This document shows, one piece after another, positions 9,695-20,672 of a DNA stretch of 64,000 nucleotides. The DNA is taken from NCBI GenBank assembly GCA_949751835.1, contig CATKHK010000042.1:124001-188000 (forward strand), given 5' to 3'. Under the pieces are notes generated by a model. That model was not told the origin of the DNA. It saw only the letters and a list, made by a program, of their open reading frames with translations, and made no database searches. Position 1 is the stretch's first letter; every line of letters starts with the position of its first letter. This DNA is from Blepharisma japonicum. Taxonomy: Eukaryota; Ciliophora; Heterotrichea; Heterotrichida; Blepharismidae. The position numbers and the translations under genes are program-made.

Positions 9695-11179
9695 ATGGCA
9701 GAAATTCAAGACGTCAAAGCTCGTGAAATCCTCGACTCAAGAGGCAACCCAACAGTCGAAGTTGATGTTACTACCTCTTTGGGAACCTTCAGAGCAGCTG
9801 TACCAAGCGGTGCTTCCACTGGAATCTACGAAGCTCTCGAAATGAGAGATGGCGACAAGAACAGATACCTTGGAAAAGGCGTCCTGAACGCAGTCAGAAA
9901 CGTTGACCAGATCATCAAGCCAGCCATTGTCGGACGCTCAGTCCTCGACCAAGCTGCCCTTGACAATTACTTAGTCAGAGAGCTCGACGGAACCTCAAAC
10001 GAATGGGGCTGGTGCAAGACCAGACTAGGTGCAAACGCAATCTTAGCTGTTTCATTGGCTGTTGCCAGAGCAGGAGCTGCCCACGCTGGTGTTCCTCTTT
10101 ACCAATACCTTGCCCGCCTTGCTGGTAACAACGAACAAGAATTCATTCTTCCAGTTCCAGCTTTCAATGTCATCAATGGTGGTTCCCACGCTGGCAACAA
10201 GCTTGCTATGCAAGAGTTCATGATCCTCCCAACTGGCGCTTCAACTTTCAGAGAAGCTATGCAAATTGGAGCTGAAGTCTACCACAACCTCAAAGCTGTC
10301 ATCAAAACCAAATACGGCCTTGATGCCACAAACGTTGGTGACGAAGGTGGATTCGCCCCTAACATTCAAGACAACACTGAAGCCTTGACTCTTTTAATGG
10401 AAGCCATTCACAAAGCTGGACATGACGGAAAAGTCAAAATTGGCATGGATGTTGCAGCATCAGAATTCTACAAGAGCGATCAAAACAAATACGACTTGGA
10501 CTTCAAGACTGCTAATAATGACGGCAGCCAAAGACTTACAGGAGAAGAATTGACCAATGTCTATAAGAATTTCATCAACAACTATCCTTTGGTATCAGTT
10601 GAAGATCCATTTGACCAAGATGACTGGCTTCATTATGCAGCCCTCACCCGTGATGTTGGAGCTCACGTCCAAATCGTCGGAGATGACTTATTAGTCACCA
10701 ACCCAGTCAGAGTTGCTAAAGCAATTGAAGAGAAAGCTTGCAATGCTTTGTTGTTGAAGGTTAACCAAATTGGATCTCTCACTGAAGCCATTGAAGCTTG
10801 CAAGATGGCACAAGGTGCAGGATGGGGAGTCATGGTCAGCCACAGAAGTGGAGAAACTGAAGACAACTTTATTGCTGACTTAGTTGTTGGCCTTGGAACT
10901 GGAGAAATCAAGACTGGTGCTCCTTGCAGATCTGAAAGACTTTCTAAATACAATCAAATTTTGAGAATTGAGGAACAACTTGGAGCAAGAGCAAGATATG
11001 CAGGAGTCCACTTCAGGAACCCTCACGCCCCAGTAGTTGAGGCCCATGCTCAACCTCATCCAGAACATGCTCATCCTCACCCAGAGCATGCTCATCCTCA
11101 CCCAGAACCACATGCACATCCTCACCCAGAACCACACGCACATCCTCACCCAGAAGGTCATGAACACCCAGCTCATTAA
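9695..11179 (+). CDS. ENO: Enolase with a His/Pro-rich C-terminal tail
   Basis: 494 residues: about 435 residues of ordinary eukaryotic enolase (2-phosphoglycerate to phosphoenolpyruvate in glycolysis) plus a tail of about 55. Conserved elements include [27 protein letters not shown] (catalytic Glu, about residue 217), LLLKVNQIG (catalytic Lys, about 353), [15 protein letters not shown], and [14 protein letters not shown] near the core's end. After the core the protein runs into HPHPE repeats with about 18 His residues (see repeat feature). Codon choice is strongly biased to C-ending codons, unlike the neighbouring genes, which fits very high expression. It has no intron and no UGA, and ends at UAA. 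The core assignment is certain; the tail's role is unknown and metal binding is only a guess. Confidence 0.97.
   Translation: MAEIQDVKAREILDSRGNPTVEVDVTTSLGTFRAAVPSGASTGIYEALEMRDGDKNRYLGKGVLNAVRNVDQIIKPAIVGRSVLDQAALDNYLVRELDGTSNEWGWCKTRLGANAILAVSLAVARAGAAHAGVPLYQYLARLAGNNEQEFILPVPAFNVINGGSHAGNKLAMQEFMILPTGASTFREAMQIGAEVYHNLKAVIKTKYGLDATNVGDEGGFAPNIQDNTEALTLLMEAIHKAGHDGKVKIGMDVAASEFYKSDQNKYDLDFKTANNDGSQRLTGEELTNVYKNFINNYPLVSVEDPFDQDDWLHYAALTRDVGAHVQIVGDDLLVTNPVRVAKAIEEKACNALLLKVNQIGSLTEAIEACKMAQGAGWGVMVSHRSGETEDNFIADLVVGLGTGEIKTGAPCRSERLSKYNQILRIEEQLGARARYAGVHFRNPHAPVVEAHAQPHPEHAHPHPEHAHPHPEPHAHPHPEPHAHPHPEGHEHPAH
11051..11155 (+). repeat. HPHPE-encoding tandem repeat in enolase tail
   Basis: Four to five imperfect units of 24-27 nt encode Pro-His-Pro-Glu blocks spaced by HA or PHA ([38 protein letters not shown]). 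The DNA units (core CATCCTCACCCAGA) are nearly identical, which points to recent unit duplication inside the gene. Confidence 0.9.
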
Positions 11180-11231
11180 GTAATTAACTTTAAGCTAAAT
11201 TCTTGCAGTAAATTAAATAAATCTTCATAAT

Positions 11232-12635
11232 ATGGAAACACCAGGAGCTAGCGACGAAGAGTTCTTTGATGCAGTAGAAACAAAAGAAGAGCTAATTACG
11301 CCCACATCTATTAAGAGAACATCATCTTATGGCTCTTTAAAAGCTCCATCTGCTCAGATTGAAATAGATATCACTCCTTTTTACTCCCAAACAGGGTTAA
11401 AAGAGAGTGAAAACAAGTCAAATGCTGCCTCACTTTCTCAGTACTCAACAGACCAGTCATGTCCCAAAGATTCAGATCAATCAATGCTCTTCACGTGGTC
11501 TTCAAAAAATTTTGTCAAGAAAAATCGAAAGGATTCATATGAGTTCGGCGGATTAGAAATTGTGCAAGAAATCACGATAAATAGTGATGCAGCTTATAGA
11601 GCGTGAGTGCTTAAAATCAGTCCTGATGGGAAATATTTAGCTGCAGCAGGGGATGATCCAGCTATTAAATTGTATGAAGCTAGATGCCAATTTATGAATG
11701 AAAATTTTAAAATGTTCAGTGAAGAGCCAGTTAATTTATTAGAAGGACATAATCAGCCTGTCATTGATTTATCATGGTCAAAGAGCTCTACTTTCTTAAT
11801 TTCAGCAGGCGCTGACTGTATGGTTTATTTATGGAGAATTGGCAATAATGCCCCAGTTCTTGAGTTTAAACACCCGCAAATTGTAAGCAGTGTATGTTTT
11901 CACCCAGAAAATGCAAATTATTTCTTAACAGGCTGCTTTGATAGAATGGTGCGAATCTGAAATATCCCCAATTATTCTTTAGAATGCTATTATCAAGCTC
12001 CCGATTTTATTACAGCAGCTACATTTAGCCCTTTAGGGCATTTTATTCTTCTTGGTCTTTCTCATGGGCAGTGTATGATATATGAGACTAATTTTCAAGA
12101 AATGAAACTTTCATTTCTAACTCAAATCCAATGTAAAAACCGAAAAGGAAGGAAAAAGGATGGCCGAAAAATCACAGGATTTGACTTTCTAGATGACCAG
12201 CAGTTTATTGTAACCACAAATGACTCTAGAGTCAGGCTTTATAGCCTTGAAGATTTCAATATAAAACAAAAATATAAAGGGTGCAAAAATGAAAAATTTC
12301 CTTTAAAAGCAAGTTTTTCACATAACAGTATGCATTTGGTATCTGGGTCAGAAAACGGAAAAGTATGCATTTGGAATACTTTTTGCAATTGGGTTCCACG
12401 TGTAAACCCTATATTAAGTAGAAAAAAATCATACAAGAACAGCAGCTATGAATCCTTTACTGTTGGGGATCACAAAAGTGCAGCCCATGGGATTTTTGCT
12501 CCTGAAATTCTTATCAAAAAAGTGCAGCAAACATTATTAAATACCGGAAGTGATTTAATAATCAGCCACATTTTACTTGTAGCAAATGAAGGGAAGCTTA
12601 AAGTCCTATTCAACCAATATAAAAATGTTAAATGA
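11232..12635 (+). CDS. WD40-repeat protein, WDR44 (rabphilin-11) type
   Basis: 467 residues in a single frame with UGA-Trp codons at 11604-11606 (AYRA-W-VLKISPDG) and 11958-11960 (MVRI-W-NIPNYS), each at the conserved W of a WD repeat. About 120 residues of acidic, Ser-rich N-terminal region precede a WD40 propeller. Blocks such as LLEGHNQPVIDLSWSKSS, FLTGCFDRMVRIWNIP, GRKITGFDFL, NDSRVRLYSL and LVSGSENGKVCIWNT follow WDR44 in order. WDR44 binds Rab11-GTP and works in recycling-endosome traffic, though I see no proof that this protein keeps Rab binding. It lies 52 nt after enolase and its UAA stop is 23 nt from the converging PX-protein stop. Confidence 0.85.
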
Positions 12636-12658
12636 TAATAATTTGTTATTTTATTATT

Positions 12659-14345
12659 TTAGCTTATAGATTTATTAAGCTCAAGAAAGTCCAGTACAGC
12701 TTGATGGCTTCTAATTGCTGGATTTTCTACACATTCAGCTAAAAATCTTTCTAATTTATCTCTTCTTTCAGACACAATTTCCGGGTCAGTTGATGAAAAA
12801 GTAAGCCCAGATGACGGCAAATCAGGCAGGCTGGTGAAATCTTTTTTCAATTCTTCATGGAGTTTTTTGAAATCTTTGAATCGGTGGGCGCATATTATAT
12901 GCTCTTTTCCATATTTGACGCCAATTTCGTACATAGTATGTCTACTATATCCTGAGCCTGACTCATAGGTAGATAAAATATTTACTCGGCAAGCTGGCTC
13001 TATTATTAAACTTTGGCTTCTTAGTTCTCTTTTTTCTTCTATTGCTGGTGATGGAGAAATAGGCTCCATAGAGATTTCGCTGGTTTCGTTTTTCTTTTTT
13101 TTAGGAGATATTGGCTCTGGATTTATAACTTCTTTCATTTCAGGGATTTCTTTTATCTCTTTTATCTCTTTCACCTCTTCGACTGCGACAACTACAGGTG
13201 CCTGAAATGAGGGCAAATAAACTTCACTATTTGCTTCTTTGCCATAAAAGGCAAGAGCTGAATTTGGGAGCAAAAAATCTTTGTAGGCTTCAAGAGGAAT
13301 ATTTCTTAAGACTAAAAATTTCATAAACTCGTCAAAGACTTTTTGGCGACCTTTAAGAATGTCTTCACGGTACCGATTTCTAAGTAAAAATATACTGGCT
13401 TGGAATAAGTGGTGGAAGAGGAGGAAAAGATAAACTTGGGAACCGAATTTGTAGCTCTTTATACAGTCCTGCAAATTCTTCATACTTTCTTTTGGTTTTT
13501 TCTAATATTTTCCCAACCTTTCCTTTCCTGACCGTCACATTATAATATATCGCTGGCTCTCCGCCTTGATCTATAATTTCATACCCATCTACATCAATAG
13601 TCATGATTTTCTCTCTCATTGACTGATTTTTTTCCAAATTTAGCTTCTTCTCTTCTTCCTCAATAACTTTTATATCCTCAAGTTTACCCCATATATCTTC
13701 TTTCATCTCCTGAGGTGTTTGCATTTTTGTATAATTGTCAAGGACTTTTTTATAGTACCCTTCTACTACATCTTTTTTGTCTAAAGCCATGTCGCTTGGT
13801 CTTAAGTATCCAATTAATGCTAGGCCTGTATACAAAAGTAAATCCACTACGAGCTCTATCCTAATGTGGTCAAAATAAGGCATCCCACCATCATAAGCAC
13901 TCATAAGAGTTATTATGAGAATTTCTTCAACCATCATCACAATCCATCATATTCTCAGCGCCAAACTTGTCCTGCCCGTAGCCAGATATTCTTTTCTCAG
14001 CAATATACTAGCCATAATCCATATAAACGCATCTCCTATATCTTCTATTAATGGTCCTCCAACAACAGTATCCTCACAAATTACATTCCAGAAAAATAAA
14101 GCCACTGAAGTTCCAGCACAAAGCATTGACATGGTAAGCTTTATTATGTGATTAAATGTGTAATTTACATCAATTTCGTCAGCATCTTCTATTTGAGCCT
14201 TTCTAGAGAATCTTCAAACAATGATTAGACTTAGCCAAGTTACTAGTGGAAAAATTCTGAATGATGATTACAATGTAAGCGCACATTCTGCTCCACTATC
14301 GGAAACCTATTTAGATTTTACACAAAATTCAGCGGATTTTCCCAT
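12659..14345 (-). CDS. Multi-pass membrane protein with two PX domains
   Basis: 546 residues after removal of three introns (15, 15 and 16 nt) and reading UGA as Trp. It starts MGKSAEFCVSDSG. Five hydrophobic segments occupy about the first 170 residues (FPLVTWLSLIIVW; LTMSMLCAGTSVALFFW; IGDAFIWIMASILL; RIWWIVMMVEEILIITLM; LVVDLLLYTGLALIGYL); count, spacing and the WLSLIIVWRFSRKA-type loops recall the TMD0 of ABCC transporters, but no ATP-binding cassette follows. Then come a first PX domain (YYNVTVRKGKVGKI, KYEEFAGLYKEL, FPPLPP, NRYREDILKGRQKVFDEF) and, after a Lys/Glu/Pro-rich linker, a second (YEIGVKYGKEHIICAHRFKDFKKLHEEL, LPDLPSSG, RRDKLERFLAECV). PX domains bind phosphoinositides on endosomes. 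I know of no named family with this order. It ends at UAA. Confidence 0.8.
13380..13395 (-). other. 16-nt intron 3 of PX protein gene
   Basis: Minus-strand sequence GTATATTTTTACTTAG, the only 16-nt intron in the window. Removal joins LIPSQ to NRYREDILKGR, restoring the frame in the middle of the first PX domain. The A six bases from the end is kept at position 11. Confidence 0.88.
14257..14271 (-). other. 15-nt intron 2 of PX protein gene
   Basis: Minus-strand sequence GTAATCATCATTCAG. Removal joins ECALTL to IFPLVTW and bypasses an in-frame UAA at its start. It has an A at position 10. Confidence 0.8.
14307..14321 (-). other. 15-nt intron 1 of PX protein gene
   Basis: Minus-strand sequence GTAAAATCTAAATAG. 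Its removal joins the ATG exon (MGKSAEFC) to VSDSGAEC and avoids an in-frame UAG. It has an A at position 10. Confidence 0.8.
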
Positions 14346-14375
14346 TTCTTTATATTATAGATTATGCAAAATTAC

Positions 14376-15068
14376 CTAAAACCATTTTTCCATTATCTGA
14401 GGAGTCAGCTCATTTTTTACATAGTCATAAGTCTCATTAGAGCTACTCATAAAGCTGCTTTTTGAGGGATTTCTGCAATGGCTTAAGTCGAGTTTTCTTA
14501 TTAGATTCGGGCTAAGTTCTTTTCTGCTTATATCTTTTCGGATTTCCGGTAAAACACTCTTTCTTCTTATATCGTAAACTGTGTCTTCAGCAGAAGGGCT
14601 TAAGGAGAATGAGCGGGTGCTTTGCTTTGTCGAAGGGAGCTTTGGCTTAGAAATTTGTCGATTCGAAGGAATTGGCTTTGGTCTTGGAAAATTGACGGGA
14701 TTGGAGAGGAATGTTACAGGGGATGTACACTTATTGAGAACAAAGAGTAATGGCTTTTTAGATCGTCGCCTTTTCCTTTTATAAATATATGGAAGTAGCT
14801 CAACTTTTTTAACTGATTCTACAGTTTTTATTTCTGAGGTTGATTCTATTTGAGGAGAGTCTTCTATAATACTCATTGGGCTTGATTTTCTGTTGATAGC
14901 TTTTTCAAGTAAATTTTTCAGCTCAAATAAATTTTCTGATTTTTTTTCTTTTTGAAGAATAGGGGATAACGACCTCAGGCTTGAAAATCTGTTTTGGCGC
15001 TTGTGATATGATAGCAAATCTGCTAAGGGCCGAGGTGGATAAAATTTTACATTCCAATTAGACGTCAT
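14376..15068 (-). CDS. Hypothetical Ser/Lys/Pro-rich protein
   Basis: A 230-residue basic, low-complexity protein rich in Ser, Lys and Pro, with a stretch KRKRRRSKKP (about residues 96-105) that could serve as a nuclear signal. It has no recognised domain. It ends at UAG, 30 nt before the PX-protein start on the same strand, and starts with MTSNWNVKFYPPRP after an A-rich stretch. Probably a real but disordered protein. Confidence 0.55.
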   Translation of the reverse strand: MTSNWNVKFYPPRPLADLLSYHKRQNRFSSLRSLSPILQKEKKSENLFELKNLLEKAINRKSSPMSIIEDSPQIESTSEIKTVESVKKVELLPYIYKRKRRRSKKPLLFVLNKCTSPVTFLSNPVNFPRPKPIPSNRQISKPKLPSTKQSTRSFSLSPSAEDTVYDIRRKSVLPEIRKDISRKELSPNLIRKLDLSHCRNPSKSSFMSSSNETYDYVKNELTPQIMEKWF

Positions 15069-15277
15069 TTTAATAGAGAAAAAATTAATTTTAATAGTTT
15101 TGACATAATTTCTGAAGCTTTTATATAATTTTAATTATTGGTTTCATTCTGAATAAATTCATTTATATTGATATAATTGAGATTCTTAAATAGCTGTCCA
15201 ACAAACAAGAAGATGCATTATTTTATCAATTGCATATAAAAGAAGAAAAATTGTAAATAATGCAATTTACAGATTTA

Positions 15278-17497
15278 TTAAAATTCTGCGATTTTGATTG
15301 ATTTTTCAGCACGATGGTCTGTGTTTTTAAGATCGAAATTATCCTTTATAGGCGCTTTTGTTTCTCCATTAAGAAGTTTCAGAAAATCATCATCGTCTAA
15401 CAAATTTTCTGGATCACATTTAATAACCAAATAATCTCCTTCTTTTAAAAAATAAGGGGATTTTCTAAGGTTCTGTATTCCCTTCGATTTCCTTGTCACT
15501 TTATAGTCTGTCAATGATCCTCTATCTTTTTTCTTTCTTGTGTCCTTTATAAGCTCCCACTCATATAGTGCAGACTTATATAAGGCAACTGTCATGTCTT
15601 TAATACTCCAGTCATTCTTAAGCGTAGTGATTATTCAGAAATACAATTTATCAATATTTGGGGCTGAGCCATCAAAAAAGCCTTCAATAGGTGGACCTTT
15701 TTGCTTTAAATCAATTAGTCACTCACTTACATAAAACTGCATAAATCCTTGCTTAAAAGATTCAGGCTCGACTAAAACCTGAATTGCCAAGCTAGAGCCA
15801 TCAGTAATTCCAAGATCTTCTAAAGACTTATCATTTTCTTTATATATTTTTCCAAACCAAAAATACTCAGTTCTCTCACGGATTCTTAAATTTTCTGGGC
15901 ATGAATTTTCATCATATATTTTTGGTAATTGAAATATATGCTCTTTCAGCTGCAAAAGACTCATTTCTCCAGGAACAGACACTTCATCAATAGATTCACA
16001 CTCATCAGGGAAGCCAGTTAACGTTAAATGAATATAAAGCTTTATCAATTCACTTTGAGCAGTTGCAGTTTCATTAGTTTTTACAGCTGCAGGCTCTTCA
16101 TCTGGGATTTTTTCTTTAATTAAAGGTTTTAAGAGGAGATCTAGGCTGTCTATTCAATATTCAGGAATATCGGGAATAGTTAAATTTTGGTTTAAAGTGG
16201 CATCTCTATATACTAGCATATATGCAGTTTCTTTAGCACCTCCAAATTGCTTTAATAATTTTCCTGAATATATAGGATAGATAAAAGAATCATTAAAATC
16301 ATACCAATCATGCAATAATTCTTTATTTTCACAGCCATATGGGAATTCTTCAAAATCAAAATCAATATTGATTTTTGCGCTTTCTTGCTGAGTCTCTTCT
16401 TTCTTCTTTTGGGGATATTGTTTCCCTTTTCTTTTCTGATTTTTTCTAGCTCTTTTTCTTGTGTTATATGATGTAAAACCATCTGAAGTCGATTTTTCGG
16501 ATTTTACAACTTCATTGCTTGTATTTGTCTTTTTTGGGTCTATTCAGTTTCCAGTTTTCAGCACGTCTCTTATATAAGCGTGATAGTGTCCTATCCCAGA
16601 GCCAGCGCCATAATGAATTATTACGGCAAAAAGCTCATATTTTTTTTCTTTTTCAACAAAAGCAGATAAATCAAGTTCTAAAGGAAACTCAAAGTTATCA
16701 GTCACCTTTACCCTTTGCAATTTTTGTGTATCAAATGCTATTCTGTTTAATGAAAATGTCAAAATAGGCGGAAGCTGCTTAATTCTTGTGCAGCGCATTG
16801 CATCACATTTTTCTTTGCAATTTTCACAGAAATATTGATTTTCTCCACTTAGCATATCTGGAGCTTGCAATGATTCTAAGCTTGCCTTTATATCTTTATT
16901 CCCTTTAACCTGTAGCACAATATCAAAAAAGTCTTCATTTATCTGAAAAACTCCTTGACAATTAAAGCATTGTATTTCATTTACAAAAATTCCTTTATAA
17001 AGATTAGAAATCAATTCAGAATATTCAGAGTCTGCTAAAGTTCGCTCAATTGTATCATAAAGAACCCTATTAAGTTCTTGAACATCATGCTGATCGTGGA
17101 CTTCTTTATTTGTCCAATGAAAACTGTTGGTTAAATTCTGAGTTGTGTACGCTTTCACATTTAATGCTTGGAGACTGACAAATAATTCTTGAAGAGCTGA
17201 AAGGATTTCCCTTTTTTGACCATCTGGGAGTCATGGTGAAGGGCTATTAATAGTCTTATCATATAAAGGAAGTTTGAAAATTGCAGATCGAAGCTCAGGT
17301 GTCATAAACATTGCTTGGATTAGAGAATTAAGATAGCATGTTGCACCTCTATGTAAAACTTACTGATTCATTAGTCCTACAAAGTTGCATTGCTGCCTTG
17401 GCTCTGTCAGCGATTTTAAATTATCTTCAATTGAAAGACCTTCAAAATTATCTTTGAGATCCTCTTCAAGCGATTTGCCATCAAATCAATTTTTCAT
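15278..17497 (-). CDS. Ubiquitin carboxyl-terminal hydrolase (USP47/USP40-like)
   Basis: 734 residues after removing a 15-nt intron (17349-17363) and reading several UGA codons as Trp. The USP Cys box is CNFVGLMNQGATCYLNS, with the catalytic Cys just after the intron junction; the His box is GIGHYHAYIRD; two CxxC pairs (QCFNC and FCENC) form the zinc-binding fingers; and DQHDVQELNRVL is the conserved QQDxxEF-like element. The C-terminal half contains ubiquitin-like modules (IKLYIHLTLTGFPDE; TDYKVTRKSKGIQNL), as in USP47 and USP40. It removes ubiquitin from substrates. The start ATG (MKNWFDGKS, where W is UGA) is 65 nt below the stop of the upstream IQCH-like gene. It ends at UAA. Confidence 0.9.
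17349..17363 (-). other. 15-nt intron in USP gene
   Basis: Minus-strand sequence GTAAGTTTTACATAG. Removal joins VGLMNQ to GATCYLNS, the exact catalytic Cys box, so this is one of the best-supported introns here. It has an A at position 10. Confidence 0.97.
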
Positions 17498-17562
17498 ATT
17501 TATTCAGATCAGTATCCTATAGGGATTCTATAATTAATAATATATAATTAATACATTTTTAC

Positions 17563-20500
17563 TTATATCAGCTCTATTAAATAGTTCTTTTTGCCACTTT
17601 TCCCTGTTTTCTCCATAGTCTTGTGTGTTGCTTTTATTTTTGTAATAATTTCGTTTAGGTTTATCTCTTCTTTCGGAACTTCTTTATAAGCATGAATAGG
17701 CTGAGGTGGAGGACCTGCCTGCTGTAGAATAAAGGTAAACGCTTCAGTTAGCAGCCTTATCGCTTCTTTTCTATTGCTACAAATTGACATAATTCCTATA
17801 TGTTGATTCTTCAATGTATCATACGGACAAAAAACTGATCCTTTTGAATGCTCCAAGGAATATGTCACTGATTCCAGCCTGCACATGTGAAAAAGTGCTA
17901 CTAAGCTCAAATCTTTTATTTCTGGATGTTCCACATGCCAACAAAACGCAAAATGCCTTTCATCAAACATATTGAAATCCTCATAATCTGGCCTATCAAT
18001 GCAGTCATTATCCATATCAGTAATTCCTTGATTTTCAAATATTGTTTTAGTTGGGTGATTTGTTGTAAGCAAATTTGTGAAATCGTCTCCAAATCGGTCT
18101 TCAACCAGTGACATTTCGTCTTCATGCTCTTCAAATTTAATGAAATATTTGCCTGTAACAATATCATTGGCACCTCCAACTAAAGTTGTGAACATTAGAT
18201 AGCTAGCAGAAATGATATTATGGCCAAAATATAAGTCGATTCCTCAGTAAAGAGGCATTCCACCATCGTTATAAGGATCGGGAAAAGCAACAAGCTCAAT
18301 TGAAACATAGCCTCATACACCTTGCTCATATAAAACATTTCCAATTCTTTTACAAATTTCAAGGAGCTCTGATTGGGGTATAGAATTTTGAGGAGAAAAT
18401 ACTCCTGCGTTTAGGTAGTCATGAGATTGAAAACGGTCTACAGCACATAAAAAACGGAGCGTTGAGTCAGGTTGTATAAGAATTGACACCGAAGGAGATG
18501 TTATATTATGACTCTTTGTATTCGGGGTTACTTGTATAGTGCCTTTGCTGTGGCAAAATGCTGTAAGATATGCATCAAAATCTACCCACATACTTGGCAC
18601 CGCAAATTTTGTAAGCGTGGGGACAATTTTTTTGATGTCAAAGTTTAGATCATCATAATTTTTTTCATTCAGATCATCATATTGCTTTCTTAATTTCATT
18701 ACAATTTTTATTTTAGTCACATCAATATAAGCGATCCCTCTTCCTCTTCTTTCATTATTAATTTTAAATACCCATGAGTCCACTAAAATATTTTCAAAAA
18801 TTAATTTGGTCAGCTCTGAATAAAACATATCTACTGAGGAAATTTGACTTACACCTATAGGTGTAGGAATTCCTGCCATTTCAAATACTTTTTTCGATTC
18901 ATATTTACCAGAAAATTTCCTGATTAAATCAGGCTCACTAGAAAGCATTGGTACACCTAATAAGTCAGAAATTCAAACATCATCTTCAGAGATTTCTCCA
19001 GGAACTAAAAATGCTGGCTTGCCCTTGATCATTTCTTTGATTTTGTTTATAGTTTTAGTTGCTAAAAATAAAAGTTTTGATGTGGAAAATTGATTACATA
19101 AATTAATTCCATGATTCGGAGTAATAAATGTTACTCGAGATCTTGCATCTTTTATATGTGACAACTCAAGTAGAGAATAATAATATTCCATTATTTCGTT
19201 GTCCAAAGGAATAGGTGAAATATAAATAACTGAGACTAAAGGGTTTTGAATAGAGCACACTCTCATTATCTGAGAGTTCTGCTTGGAATAAAAGAAAGGG
19301 ATTGAAGCATCAGGATGAGTCGACCCAATATGAATCTCAATATGAGGTTGTGAAATAATTTCATCATAACTCTCTTGAAATATTTGCTGCCTTTCTCTGA
19401 AATGGTTAAATCTGTCTTTTCTCTTTTCTTGGATTATTCTTTTAGTTTCCATCTTCTTAAGATATAAATGAAAGTATAACTGAATACACTCAGTGTATAT
19501 ATTTAACGCTTTTAGATGCCGATACTGCTGAGCACCTTTATACCCTCTCCAAGCAGCTTGAATCCTTACAGCTGCAAGATTTCTACCAAGATTGCCTTGA
19601 TATTGGAGAAATTTTGGCCTATTTTTTATTTCGCTCATATTGACAATGCATTTATAAATGTCATTAATCCCAATTGATCTTACTTCATCTGTTATCTCTT
19701 GCAGCAGCTTTTCTGCATCAATAATCATTTTAAATATTTTATTTTTTTTACAATACTTTACGGCATCTTGCAAAACAACCCTTATCCTCGTTCACTTTGT
19801 GTGATATTTTTCTTTGAATTTATTCAAATGCCGATTTTCTTTTAACTTTCCTCTTTTTATTTCAAAGTAGATTTTTTCAACTGGAGCTCTAATGATTGGA
19901 TGAATAGCTTCTGAAACAAAATCTACAGGTGAAGCAATCTCTACTTGTATAGGGGTTTCTCCATGGCCACTTGAAGCAAATGATGAATCTTTTTTATCCC
20001 AGATCGATCTACAGTATCTACGAGGACTTTTTGATGTTTTTGCTGAGTAGTTCCCTTCATTTAATTTTGCTGCTTTTAGTTGAATAGGTGGCAGTTTTCC
20101 TGTAATAAAAGGCATTAAGTCAGTTTTCTTTGAAACTAATCCTTTATTTACTAAAGAAATGACTCCACTATCTACATCTTCTGTATTCACTTCAGGAGGA
20201 AAATTAACGGGGTCTATTCTTGATTCTTTAGGAACTACTCTTGCCTTTGCTAGCCTCACAAACTTTGGCTTAGTATATGTCGCTTTACCAATACTTCTTT
20301 CTGTATTAATTTGCTGGCTACTAAAATTTAACCTTTCTCTGACTGTTTTTAAAGCAGATGGACTTTCTTCATTTCTATTATAATTAGACTGTCCAAGAGA
20401 CAAATTATGATTTGCTCTTTTTCTAATATAAGATGTATAATTTTGTTTAAAATGAGGGATCACAGGAAAAGAAACGTCAGGTTGTGAAGGTCTTGGATTC

Positions 20501-20658
20501 GACATTGCTCTCCTCATATCTTCTAATTGGCTTCTGACTTCATTCAAAGACTCTGGAAAATAGCTCTGTGGGACAGTTTTGCCAAGAAATGCAAGGGTGG
20601 AGCACATTTCTTTTAACTCATTTTGAGTAGAACCTAATGCTATTGTTATTTCTTCCAT
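17563..20658 (-). CDS. IQCH: IQ-motif protein of the IQCH type
   Basis: 1,031 residues in one frame with UGA as Trp at 19792-19794, just below 18973, and in GV-W-GYVSIEL and PLY-W-GIDLYF. The N-terminal third is Ser/Arg-rich and disordered. An IQ motif (VRIQAAWRGYKGAQQYR) lies near the middle and would bind calmodulin. The C-terminal half has an ATP-grasp-like layout (SGKYESKKVFEMAGIPTP; RRGRGIAYIDV; GYVSIELVAFPDP) and follows animal IQCH. In mammals IQCH acts in sperm and flagella; in a ciliate a ciliary role is plausible but inferred. It starts 14 nt after the stop of the upstream coiled-coil gene. It ends at UAA and has no introns. Confidence 0.82.
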
Positions 20659-20672
20659 TTATTAAAAAGAGT

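Noticed and set aside
10880-11176. Minus-strand frame rich in Trp, Val and Met opposite the enolase tail
   Set aside because: It is the complement of the His/Pro repeat; enolase on the plus strand is certain and explains it.
16252-16482. Lys-rich minus-strand frame inside the USP gene
   Set aside because: It is in a different frame from the USP protein, which is continuous through this part with UGA as Trp.
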